This document shows, in pieces, positions 38,505 through 45,194 of a stretch of 52,271 nucleotides of DNA. Positions within the stretch are counted from its first letter, which is position 1, and each line of letters opens with the position of its first letter. Under the pieces are notes generated by a model. The model was not told where the DNA came from, searched no databases, and was given only the letters and a program-made list of their open reading frames with translations. The stretch is from Streptomyces sp. RB17. Lineage in GTDB: Bacteria; Actinomycetota; Actinomycetes; Streptomycetales; Streptomycetaceae. Location: contig NZ_WEGL01000018.1 of the NCBI RefSeq assembly GCF_009604455.1, forward strand, positions 1 to 52,271, read 5' to 3'. The position numbers were made by a program, and so were the translations under genes.

Positions 38505-38696
38505 ATGCGGATGGCGTACGAAGTCCCGGTCGGAGAGGGGAAGACTTCTGGGACGATCTCCGTACGGGGTTTCAAGCGCGAGCCGGTGCAAGGAATCTGC
38601 CTCGAAGTCAAGGGCGGCGAACTAGAGATTAACGGAGTGCGCCACGACGTGAAAGGCCACATGGCAGCGCTCAGCAACCCGGTCATCTTGGCCTGA
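38505..38696 (+). CDS. Small beta-rich hypothetical protein
   Basis: Predicted 63-aa protein, MRMAYEVPVGEGKTSGTISV, then GFKREPVQGICLEVKGGELE and INGVRHDVKGHMAALSN. Alternating residues suggest a small beta barrel or roll. I do not recognise it. It is followed 100 bp later by the zinc-ribbon gene on the same strand and may belong to the same transcription unit. Confidence 0.55.
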   Translation: MRMAYEVPVGEGKTSGTISVRGFKREPVQGICLEVKGGELEINGVRHDVKGHMAALSNPVILA

Positions 38697-38797
38697 ACCG
38701 TGGAAGGTCCTTGGTGTCCGAGGGCCGTCTGCGACGCGACAGCCCCTTCCCGCGCGGCTCTCTGGGTGTGCGTTCGATCCGGTCGTACGGTGACGTC

Positions 38798-39133
38798 ATG
38801 AGCAGGGACGGGGCTCCTCGGCTGAGGCTGGTCGTGGTCATGGACGACGACGCCGGGCCGCGGTTGTGTCGTGGCTGTGGTGGTCCGTTGATGCCGGCGG
38901 CGAAGTCGACGGCGGTTTTCTGCTCGTCGGCGTGCCGGTCGCGGCATTGGCGGCGGATGCGGCGGGCGCGAGTGAGGACCGAGGCGGTGACGGCCGGCGT
39001 GACGTCCATCTGCCCGGAGTGCCAGGTGTCCTGGACGGCCGGAGTCGAACGTCCCGTCTCGGCAACGTACTGCTCTCCCCGCTGCCGCAAACGGGCCTGG
39101 CACAAGCGGCGCGTGGAACAGCGCGGGATGTGA
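38798..39133 (+). CDS. Double zinc-ribbon protein
   Basis: Predicted 111-aa basic protein with two similar metal sites: LCRGCGGPLMPAAKSTAVFC (then SSACRSRHWRRMRRAR) and ICPECQVSWTAGVERPVSAT (then YCSPRCRKRAWHKRRVEQ). Each has CxxC...CxxxC followed by an Arg-rich helix, so the protein looks like a tandem duplication of a zinc-binding, nucleic-acid-binding unit. I selected the ATG at 38798. A partial, decayed copy of the first unit lies at about 32641-32715. It precedes the DUF6192/RacP-like pair on the same strand and may be part of that cassette. Confidence 0.72.
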   Translation: MSRDGAPRLRLVVVMDDDAGPRLCRGCGGPLMPAAKSTAVFCSSACRSRHWRRMRRARVRTEAVTAGVTSICPECQVSWTAGVERPVSATYCSPRCRKRAWHKRRVEQRGM

Positions 39134-39291
39134 GACCGCGCCTTGAGCGGCCATGGAGCCGCTCCATGCGCCGGGGCCGCACGCCCTTTCCAACGGGGCG
39201 GAGGCAGTCGGATGGTGCGAAGTGACGGGATGCCAGGGCGAGTTGGCGGTACGGAAAGTGCCGCACCCGGGCCCGTGGGGGTGGTGTCCTG

Positions 39292-40194
39292 ATGCCCGAG
39301 ATGGTCGGGAGTGTGACCCGGGAGCGCTACGACGAGCTGGTCAAGCTGGGGCGGGACTGGGTCGCCACGATGAGCAGTGCCCAGTGGCGTCTTGGTGATG
39401 CCGCCCTGGAGATAGAGCCGATGCGCTCGTATGGGGGTGCGAACCCGTCCGGGAAGGATGATCTGTTCACCGTCAGCGAGGCCATCCGGCTGTTCGCCGA
39501 GGACGTCGGACTGGCCTACACGACGGTGCGGAGCTATCGGTGGGTGTCCTCGCGCTGGCCGAAGGGGCGCCGGCGGGCGGACGTGTCGCACACCATCCAC
39601 AAGATCCTCGCCAGCATCCCTGATGAGCAAGAACGGTTCGAGGCGGTCACCAACCCCCCGCCCAGCCCGCGCGGCGGCCAGCCACGCTGGACGCACGACA
39701 GCGCGAAACGCGTGGTGGGCTGGAAGGTCGACTCCCCGGAGAGTGTCCAGGAGAAGGTGGAGGCAATCCACGACCTGGCCAGCGACGACGCGGTCGCGGC
39801 GGTGGTGACCACCGACTTCCTGCGCCGTCCCGCGGTCGCCAACAAGGCGATGGCCGACGACACCGCCCGGCACGCCGTCAACGAGGCCCAGTTCGACCGG
39901 TTCCGCCAGCAGGCCCATTTCGTCCACGAGGAGGCCGCGCCGCAGTTGCAGCACATGGAGCACAGCGCGCAGTTCATGGACCTGGTCGCGGCCTGCGCGC
40001 AGTTCGTCACCACGGCCGGCAGGATCGTGCCGAACCTGCGCGGCGAGCACTACGACGACGCCGAACGCGACACCATCGGCCGGGGCCTTGCCCGGGTACG
40101 TGCCGCGGCCGATTGGATCGAGAATGCCGTCATCCGCGGCAAAGTCGACCTCGACGAGCAGCTCCAGAAGCTGCTGAAGGGCTCGGGTGAGTAG
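39292..40194 (+). CDS. DUF6192 (RacO-like) protein
   Basis: Predicted 300-aa soluble protein. Its N-terminal half has a likely DNA-binding helical region: YDELVKLGRDWVATMSSAQW, DDLFTVSEAIRLFAEDVGLA and YTTVRSYRWVSSRWPKGRRR. The C-terminal half is long helices (VQEKVEAIHDLASDDAVAAV, VTTDFLRRPAVANKAMADDT). I recognise it as a Streptomyces family annotated DUF6192 and, with less certainty, as RacO-like. The RacP-like gene starts 3 bp after its stop. The function is unknown; the layout is similar to that of a partition or regulatory protein. Confidence 0.68.
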   Translation: MPEMVGSVTRERYDELVKLGRDWVATMSSAQWRLGDAALEIEPMRSYGGANPSGKDDLFTVSEAIRLFAEDVGLAYTTVRSYRWVSSRWPKGRRRADVSHTIHKILASIPDEQERFEAVTNPPPSPRGGQPRWTHDSAKRVVGWKVDSPESVQEKVEAIHDLASDDAVAAVVTTDFLRRPAVANKAMADDTARHAVNEAQFDRFRQQAHFVHEEAAPQLQHMEHSAQFMDLVAACAQFVTTAGRIVPNLRGEHYDDAERDTIGRGLARVRAAADWIENAVIRGKVDLDEQLQKLLKGSGE

Positions 40195-40197
40195 GCG

Positions 40198-40608
40198 ATG
40201 GGGCGGGGTGTCCCCGCTCACGTCCACGCCGAAGCGATCCTCAGCGCCCTGCAGGAGGCCCGCCCCGCCGGACTGAGCATCACCCAGCTGATGGCCGCCA
40301 CCGAACGCACCCGCGCACAGATCCACACCGGGCTCGCGCACCTGCGCCATGTCGCCGCCGCGCGCGGTCTGCCGCCCGTGACCTGGGACAGAAAGTGGGG
40401 ATACCGGCTGCTGGACGACGCGCCGGAGGTGTGGATCGGCTACGAGCGGGCCTTCTTCCACGCCGTGCACCACCGCGTCGCCAACTTCGTCGCCGGGATC
40501 CTCCTCCCGCACCAGAAGAAGACTCCCAACGACCCCTATGTCCGCACCGTCATGGCCCAGATGGGCGCGATCGAGTCCACCCTTCAGTTGCTGGCCAACC
40601 TGGAGTGA
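40198..40608 (+). CDS. RacP-like protein
   Basis: Predicted 136-aa protein with an N-terminal winged-helix-like region (AEAILSALQEARPAGLSITQ, LMAATERTRAQIHTGLAHLR) and a helical C-terminus (FFHAVHHRVANFVAGILLPH, VMAQMGAIESTLQLLANLE). Streptomyces genomes often carry this family next to DUF6192 genes under the name RacP, with no known activity. The start lies 3 bp past the preceding stop, so the pair is one unit. An IS5 transposase follows. Confidence 0.68.
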   Translation: MGRGVPAHVHAEAILSALQEARPAGLSITQLMAATERTRAQIHTGLAHLRHVAAARGLPPVTWDRKWGYRLLDDAPEVWIGYERAFFHAVHHRVANFVAGILLPHQKKTPNDPYVRTVMAQMGAIESTLQLLANLE

Positions 40609-40630
40609 GCAGAGCAGGAAGGCAGGCAAC

Positions 40631-40678
40631 GGGCCGCGATCACACCGCAGTTGGCTCCTGACCCCCAGATCGCGGCCC
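40631..40678 (+). terminator. Inverted repeat between RacP-like gene and IS5 transposase
   Basis: GGGCCGCGATC at 40631-40641 and GATCGCGGCCC at 40668-40678 form a perfect 11-bp stem with a 26-nt loop. It may terminate the RacP-like transcript or be part of the left end of the IS5 element. Confidence 0.5.
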
Positions 40679-40685
40679 CAACCTC

Positions 40686-41546
40686 GTGATGCTGCCGTAC
40701 TACCGCTACCCCTCCGACACCAGTGACGTGGAATGGTTCCTGCTGGAGCCCCTACTCCCCGTTCCCGCATGCCAGACTCCGAAGGGCGGCGCCCCGGAGA
40801 AGTGGCCCCGCCGCCGCGTGGTCGACGCCATCCGCTACATCACCGACAACGGGGCGAAGTGGAGGGCGCTGCCCGCCGACTTCGGCATCCCCTGGCGCAC
40901 CGTGTTCGGATACTTCGCCCGCTGGGCGAAGGCCGGCGTGCTGGGGCGGATCCTTGACCAGCTCCGCCGACGGCTGCGACTGCGCCGTCGGCGCTGTCCC
41001 TGGCCGGTCCGGGTGATCGTGGACTCCCAGTCCGTCAAAGGTGCGGAGACGGTGTCGAACGCGACGCGCGGATACGACGCGAACAAACATATAAATGGGC
41101 GGAAGCGGCATCTCCTCGTTGACCAGGACGGCCTGCTCGTCGACCTGCTCGTCACCCCCGCCGACGTCCAGGACCGCGACGCAGCCCACATCCTGCTGAC
41201 CCGCCTTCACGCCGAGCACCCCGAAATCGTCCTGGTGTGGGCGGACAACGGCTACGGCGGCGAGGAGTTCAGCACCTGGGCCCAGGACATCCTGGGCATC
41301 ACGATCAAGGTCGTTCCCCGCCCCAAGGACGCTAAGGGCTTCGTTCTGCTTCCAAAGAGGTGGGTGGTGGAACGGAGTAACTCGTGGACGATGCGGGCCC
41401 GGCGCAACGCGAGGGACTACGAACGCCTCATGTCCCACGCCGAAGCCCACATCCAGTGGGCGTTCATCACCCTCATGACCCGCCGCCTGGCCCGCTCACG
41501 CCGTCAGCCCGAGGCAGTCCCGACCACCCTCGCGACAGCCGCCTGA
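40686..41546 (+). CDS. IS5-family transposase
   Basis: Predicted 286-aa full-length transposase. The N-terminal DUF4096 region (TSDVEWFLLEPLLPVPACQT, ITDNGAKWRALPADFGIPWR) is followed by the DDE_Tnp_1 core: Asp in VRVIVDSQSVKGAETV, Asp in IVLVWADNGYGGEEF and Glu in RWVVERSNSWTMRARRN. The protein is complete and all three catalytic positions are visible. The ends of the element are not sharply defined, but the epoxide hydrolase gene to the right reads into its 3' flank. Confidence 0.88.
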   Translation: MMLPYYRYPSDTSDVEWFLLEPLLPVPACQTPKGGAPEKWPRRRVVDAIRYITDNGAKWRALPADFGIPWRTVFGYFARWAKAGVLGRILDQLRRRLRLRRRRCPWPVRVIVDSQSVKGAETVSNATRGYDANKHINGRKRHLLVDQDGLLVDLLVTPADVQDRDAAHILLTRLHAEHPEIVLVWADNGYGGEEFSTWAQDILGITIKVVPRPKDAKGFVLLPKRWVVERSNSWTMRARRNARDYERLMSHAEAHIQWAFITLMTRRLARSRRQPEAVPTTLATAA

Positions 41547-42749
41547 AAGCCCTCCTGCTGCCGTTCGGCTGCCCGTCCATCGACGCCCAGCCGAACGGCA
41601 GACCGGATCACGACCACGCCTCACAACACCATGACCTGCGGAAAGAGGATGTGACACACTTCTCAGAATGAGCAGTGCCTCGACAGCGGTTCGGGCGGCA
41701 GTGGAGCCTTTTTGCACCACGCGGATGTTCACGTGTTTCGACAGCACGGGCTGACGCTGCGCGAGTGCGTCAGGCAGCAGGGCGGCGAGCCAGTCGATCA
41801 GGAGCCGGTTGACCTCGTCGGGGCGTTCTTGCTGGATCCAGTGGCCGCAGCCGTCGAGGAGGTGGGAGGAGACCAGGCCCGGCAGCGTGACCGGGTACGC
41901 CTTGATCGCATCGGCCAGCCATGTCGTGGAAGCGTCCAAGCCGCCGCCGATGAACACGGACGGCTGGGTGATGGGGGCGCCGTCAAAGGCGGCGAGGTCC
42001 TCCCAGTCGCGGTCCATGTTCCGGTAGCGGTTGAGCGCCCCGGTCACGCCGGTCCGTTCGAACTCCCCAGCGTAGACATCGAGGTCCCTCTCGCTGAGCC
42101 AGGCGGGCAGCCGGCCGATGGGGAACCGGTCCCGCAGCGTCCCGGCCCTGCTGACGAAGTGCGGATCGGGAGCGCCGGGTGCGGGCATGGTGTCGGCGGA
42201 TAGCGCCGCGTAGAAGCCCGTGAGCCAGCCGCGTACATCGGGTTCGATCTCGGCCTCGGCGCGGCCCGGCTCCTGGAAGTACGAGACGTAGAACTCCTCG
42301 TCCCCGCCCATCTGAGCGAAGACGTCGCTGGGACGCGGCCCGCCGCGCGGAGTGTAGGGAACGCTCAGCAGCCCTACTGCCCGGAAGACATCCGGCCTGA
42401 GCAGGGCGGAGTTCGCGGCGATGGTCGCGCCCCAGTCGTGGCCGATGACCACCGCCGCCTCCTCGCCCAGGGCGTGCACCACCGAGACGTTGTCCTCCAC
42501 CAGGTCGAGCATCCGGTACGAATCCGTAGCTGCCGGCTTGGAGGAACGGCCGTAGCCTCGGACATCGATGGCGACCGCGCGGTATCCCGCCGCTGCGAGT
42601 ACCGGCAGCTGGTAACGCCAGGAGTACCAGGACTCCGGGAAGCCGTGAACGAGCAGTATCAGCGGCCCTGTTCCCTGCTCCGCGAGGTGCATGCGGCCTC
42701 CCGGTGAGGACACCAACCGGTGTGTGATCTCCGCGACGCGCTGCGACAT
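41496..42749 (-). CDS. Epoxide hydrolase-type alpha/beta hydrolase with foreign C-terminal extension
   Basis: The 417-codon frame encodes a soluble alpha/beta hydrolase of the epoxide hydrolase group: oxyanion region LLVHGFPESWYSWRYQLP, nucleophile Asp in VVIGHDWGATIAANSAL and catalytic His in LLDGCGHWIQQERPDEV. Family members end about 10 residues after LLIDWLAAL, near residue 320. Here the frame continues for about 95 residues through the IS5 flank and into the antisense of the transposase end, so the original stop was lost. The start is ATG 42749. The core looks catalytically complete. Confidence 0.82.
   Translation of the reverse strand: MSQRVAEITHRLVSSPGGRMHLAEQGTGPLILLVHGFPESWYSWRYQLPVLAAAGYRAVAIDVRGYGRSSKPAATDSYRMLDLVEDNVSVVHALGEEAAVVIGHDWGATIAANSALLRPDVFRAVGLLSVPYTPRGGPRPSDVFAQMGGDEEFYVSYFQEPGRAEAEIEPDVRGWLTGFYAALSADTMPAPGAPDPHFVSRAGTLRDRFPIGRLPAWLSERDLDVYAGEFERTGVTGALNRYRNMDRDWEDLAAFDGAPITQPSVFIGGGLDASTTWLADAIKAYPVTLPGLVSSHLLDGCGHWIQQERPDEVNRLLIDWLAALLPDALAQRQPVLSKHVNIRVVQKGSTAARTAVEALLILRSVSHPLSAGHGVVRRGRDPVCRSAGRRWTGSRTAAGGLSGGCREGGRDCLGLTA
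41559..41600 (+). terminator. Perfect hairpin after the IS5 transposase
   Basis: TGCCGTTCGGCTG at 41559-41571 pairs perfectly with CAGCCGAACGGCA at 41588-41600 across a 16-nt loop. It lies 12 bp past the transposase stop and could terminate its transcript or mark the element's right end. Confidence 0.6.
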
Positions 42750-43034
42750 GAGTCCCCTCCCCGACCGTCGGTCTGCTGTGCCCCCAGGACGGCCCCCTTC
42801 CGCCGTTCCGTTGGCTCAACGCCGATCCTGCGGAAGACCCCGCCCAGAAGACGAGTTCGTTTGCCGATTCAGCAAGCCCGGCCTTGGCGGTGGCACCGAC
42901 CTGGTCAGCTGCCCGCCCCCGAGTGCGGCGGGCACAGGGCTGCCTCCCGTTCTCATGAACATCGACTCCGGCCGCAACCGGCTGCCTCCCCACGAGATGA
43001 ACAACTGCTGGCGCTACTCGTGAACAAAGCCCCC

Positions 43035-43374
43035 CCTGGTTCAGGTCCCGGCCGTACTGGCCCACGAGGCGGGCTTCACGGTCCCTATCGCCCTGACCGC
43101 CGCTGCCTGGGCGGACTGCGTGCAGTGGAGCGAGATGGACAGCAACCGCCAGGCCCCCCAGGACGAGACCGGCCGCCTGTGGGATGTCCTGGTCATGACC
43201 CGCTTCGCCATCCGGCGCAGCCGGGGCAGCGGGGACCGCATCACGGTCGAGCTGTACCGGATCCCGCGAGGCGGCAAGGCCCGCCAGCCCTGCCGCGCCC
43301 GGCTCGCCGCCTGCATCGGGCCGGGCGACCATGCCTGGCCGGTCTTGACGATCTCGCCGCCCGGCGAGGACTGA
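43035..43374 (+). pseudogene. DUF6573-family gene, C-terminal part
   Basis: Encodes LVQVPAVLAHEAGFTVPIAL, TAAAWADCVQWSEMDSNRQA, ETGRLWDVLVMTRFAIRR, ITVELYRIPRGGKARQPCRA and GPGDHAWPVLTISPPGED. This is the missing part of the gene that begins at 32112: the family sequence continues directly from IADEALV to QVPAVLAHEAG, and the codon phase agrees. There is no start of its own. Confidence 0.8.
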
Positions 43375-43380
43375 CGCCCC

Positions 43381-43414
43381 CGGCCGGGCGGGTGCTTCGG
43401 TTCCCGCCCGGCCG
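43381..43414 (+). terminator. GC hairpin after the DUF6573 gene
   Basis: CGGCCGGGCGGG at 43381-43392 pairs with CCCGCCCGGCCG at 43403-43414 over a 10-nt loop, 6 bp past the stop. It is a probable terminator of the original element operon. Confidence 0.7.
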
Positions 43415-43510
43415 TCTCTCTTCTGGCGCCCACGAGGCGCCGGCACCATCCCATCAGTCCCGGCCGGGCGCAGCACGGGCCGTGCCCGGCCGGGTGTTCC
43501 CGCACTCGGA

Positions 43511-43590
43511 TCCTGTCAGGGGCCCGGCCCTCGCCCGTGCGGAGCCCTGGCAGGGGGCTTCCCCGAGCGGGCCAATGGCCCGCCCTTTTT
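43511..43590. repeat. Multi-hairpin repeat, copy 1
   Basis: Contains CTGTCAGGGGCCCGGCCC, then GAGCCCTGGCAGGGGGCTT and GCGGGCCAATGGCCCGC followed by CCTTTTT. The last hairpin plus T-run is a good intrinsic terminator. Copies 2 and 3 at 44361 and 44565 share the same order of blocks. Confidence 0.7.
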
Positions 43591-43659
43591 GCTTGCCCGG
43601 GACCGCCGTGCTGCGCCTGGCCGTCCAGGGGTCGGTCAGGGGACGGTCCCCGCCGGCCA

Positions 43660-44157
43660 CTACTGTCCGGTGATTGTGTTGATGCGTTCGCGGAGGAGGT
43701 CGGCGTGGCCGTTGTGCCGGGCGTATTCCTCGATCATGTGGGTGAGGATGTAGCGGAGAGAAAAGACGTCGTCTCCGTACCGCCCGGTGACATTGGGGGA
43801 CTGGGCGGCATCCACGATGTCGCGGGATCGGGCGCACTCCTCGTGCCAGATCGCGAACGCCTCTAACGGGTCTGCGGTGTCGACGGCGAAAGCGCCGCCG
43901 TCGCTACGGGGCCAGTGCACATCACTGTGCTCGCCGTTGAACACGTTCCGGAACCAGGTCCGCTCGACGTCGGCCATGTGCCGGACGAGGCCGAGCAGCG
44001 ACAAGCCCGAGGGCTGCACGGCCTTTTGTCTGAGCTGCTCGGCTGTGAGCCCCGCACATGCGATGGCCAGCGTGTCACGCTGGCGCTGCAGGAAGCCGGT
44101 CAGCGTGGCGTGCTCATCGGCCACCCGCGGAGGTTCGGTCCTCTCCCGGTTGTCCAT
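43660..44157 (-). CDS. DinB-family (DUF664) protein
   Basis: Predicted 165-aa four-helix-bundle protein of the DinB/YfiT superfamily. LTGFLQRQRDTLAIACAGLT, LSLLGLVRHMADVERTWFRN and FSLRYILTHMIEEYARHNGH place three His residues (HM in helix 2, HM and HN(G)H in the last helix) as the likely metal site. In actinomycetes such proteins often act as mycothiol-dependent transferases. The start ATG 44157 is chosen; the upstream extension lies in repeat-rich DNA. No operon partner is visible. Confidence 0.82.
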   Translation of the reverse strand: MDNRERTEPPRVADEHATLTGFLQRQRDTLAIACAGLTAEQLRQKAVQPSGLSLLGLVRHMADVERTWFRNVFNGEHSDVHWPRSDGGAFAVDTADPLEAFAIWHEECARSRDIVDAAQSPNVTGRYGDDVFSLRYILTHMIEEYARHNGHADLLRERINTITGQ

Positions 44158-44360
44158 CGGACCATCATGACAGCGAGGGGCGCACGGCAGTCGGATCTCT
44201 GCGGCTGACCTGCGCCGCCGAGGACCGGCTGCCGCTCGGCGGTTCGGCTCGAGCTTTCGGAGTGTGGAGGCCGGCCTTGGCACGGGGCCGTGGCGCGCCG
44301 CACCCTCGCCCCACCCGTCCCCGGGGCCGCCGGCCCCGGGCCCGCACCCGACCATCCCGG

Positions 44361-44447
44361 ACCCCGTCAGGGGCCCGGCCCCCGCCCCCGCCGAGCCCCC
44401 GTCAGGGGCGTGCCCCTACCGGCCGACGGCCGGTCCCGCGTGTGTGG
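44361..44447. repeat. Multi-hairpin repeat, copy 2
   Basis: CCCGTCAGGGGCCCGGCCCC, then GAGCCCCCGTCAGGGGCGTG and CCGGCCGACGGCCGG, followed by CCCGCGTGTG. It has the block order of copies 1 and 3 with its own variants in the middle hairpin. Confidence 0.7.
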
Positions 44448-44564
44448 GGGAGTCGGGGGTCGTACGTCGCCCGTGGGAGGTGGCGGCCGCCAGGCCGTGA
44501 TCCCCATGCTGCGCCCCACCCTCGCCGGGGGCCGACAGGCCTGGACCGGCACTCGACGTCCCGG

Positions 44565-44653
44565 GTCCCGTCAGGGGCCCGGCCCCGACTCCGCACGAAG
44601 CCCCCGACAGGGGGCTTCCCCATGCCGGCCAACGGCCGGCCCCGCATGTGGGG
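44565..44653. repeat. Multi-hairpin repeat, copy 3
   Basis: CCCGTCAGGGGCCCGGCCCC, then AAGCCCCCGACAGGGGGCTT and GCCGGCCAACGGCCGGC, followed by CCCGCATGTG. The middle block is a perfect 9-bp palindrome arm pair (AAGCCCCC/GGGGGCTT) and the third block is a perfect hairpin around CAA. Confidence 0.7.
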
Positions 44654-45028
44654 CTGTTGTGGTGGGGCGCCGTTGTTGGGTGCCGGGGGGCGTTGCTTTT
44701 TGCCGGGATGGGGCGGGAGTGGCGTGGTGCCTGCCGCTGGGGGTTTCCGGTCCGCTGCGCTCCCCGGAAACCCCGTGGCCCGGGTTCGCTGCGCTCCCCT
44801 TCGGGCCACGCACGCGCACCCGTGCGTCCGCTTCGCGGCCGTCCCGGGGCGAGCGCTCCGCGCTCTTGCGCGCTGCGGGAGTCGGCAGGCGGTCGCGGTG
44901 CGCCCCGCGCTCCGTGACCTCGCTCCGCGCTGCCGTCTCCCTTGCCTCTGGGCCTACGCCCCAGAGGTGCGGCGGCACGCCCCGCGCCATGCCCGCCCCA
45001 TCCGGTCGAAAACCCTTTGTGAGCTGGG

Positions 45029-45187
45029 GTGATGGTCTGCGGGGGAGTGTCAGTTGAACCTCGTCATCGGAGCGTCAGTGGCGCAGGCGCGGCGACCTGG
45101 TCGTTGGCGCTGACGGGTGGTGCTCACCTGTTGCTGACATGAGTGACGACAGACCATGTCATTCTTTCACCGACTGCCCTACAGGCG
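45029..45187. repeat. Direct repeat copy 1 flanking the helicase remnant
   Basis: This 159-bp stretch (opening GTGATGGTCTGCGGGGGAGT, with GACCTGGTCGTTG and GACGGGTGGTGCTCAC, and ending near CATGAGTGACGA...CCATGTCA) recurs in the same orientation at 47055-47213, 2026 bp away, with about 80-85 percent identity by eye. It may be the end of a transposable element. Confidence 0.7.
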
Positions 45188-45194
45188 TCTTGTT

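Larger units (their letters stand above)
32284..43040. mobile_element. 10.7-kb insertion splitting the DUF6573 gene
   Basis: The direct repeat CCCTGGT stands at 32284-32290 and 43034-43040, exactly at the two break points of the DUF6573 gene. Inside it, the ends show a short inverted repeat: GGCTCTGTTCATCAG from 32291, against GGCTTTGTTCACGAG read inward from 43031. The content is a nucleobase-catabolism cluster, a zinc-ribbon gene, the DUF6192/RacP-like pair, an IS5 element and an epoxide hydrolase gene. It behaves like one composite acquisition, though later rearrangement inside it is likely. The last 285 bp (42750-43034) hold no supported gene. Confidence 0.6.
44158..45028. other. GC-rich non-coding region
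   Basis: Open frames occur on both strands throughout but are a consequence of very high GC and repeats; none has domain-like sequence. It contains copies 2 and 3 of the multi-hairpin repeat and, at about 44730-44990, a stretch of alternating GCTGCGCTCC-like and CTTCGCGG-like motifs. It stands between the DinB gene and the helicase remnant. Confidence 0.6.

Noticed and set aside
44058..45057. Several 200-320-codon frames in the GC-rich region
   Set aside because: They run through inverted repeats in all frames, are Pro/Arg/Gly-rich and lack starts with ribosome sites.
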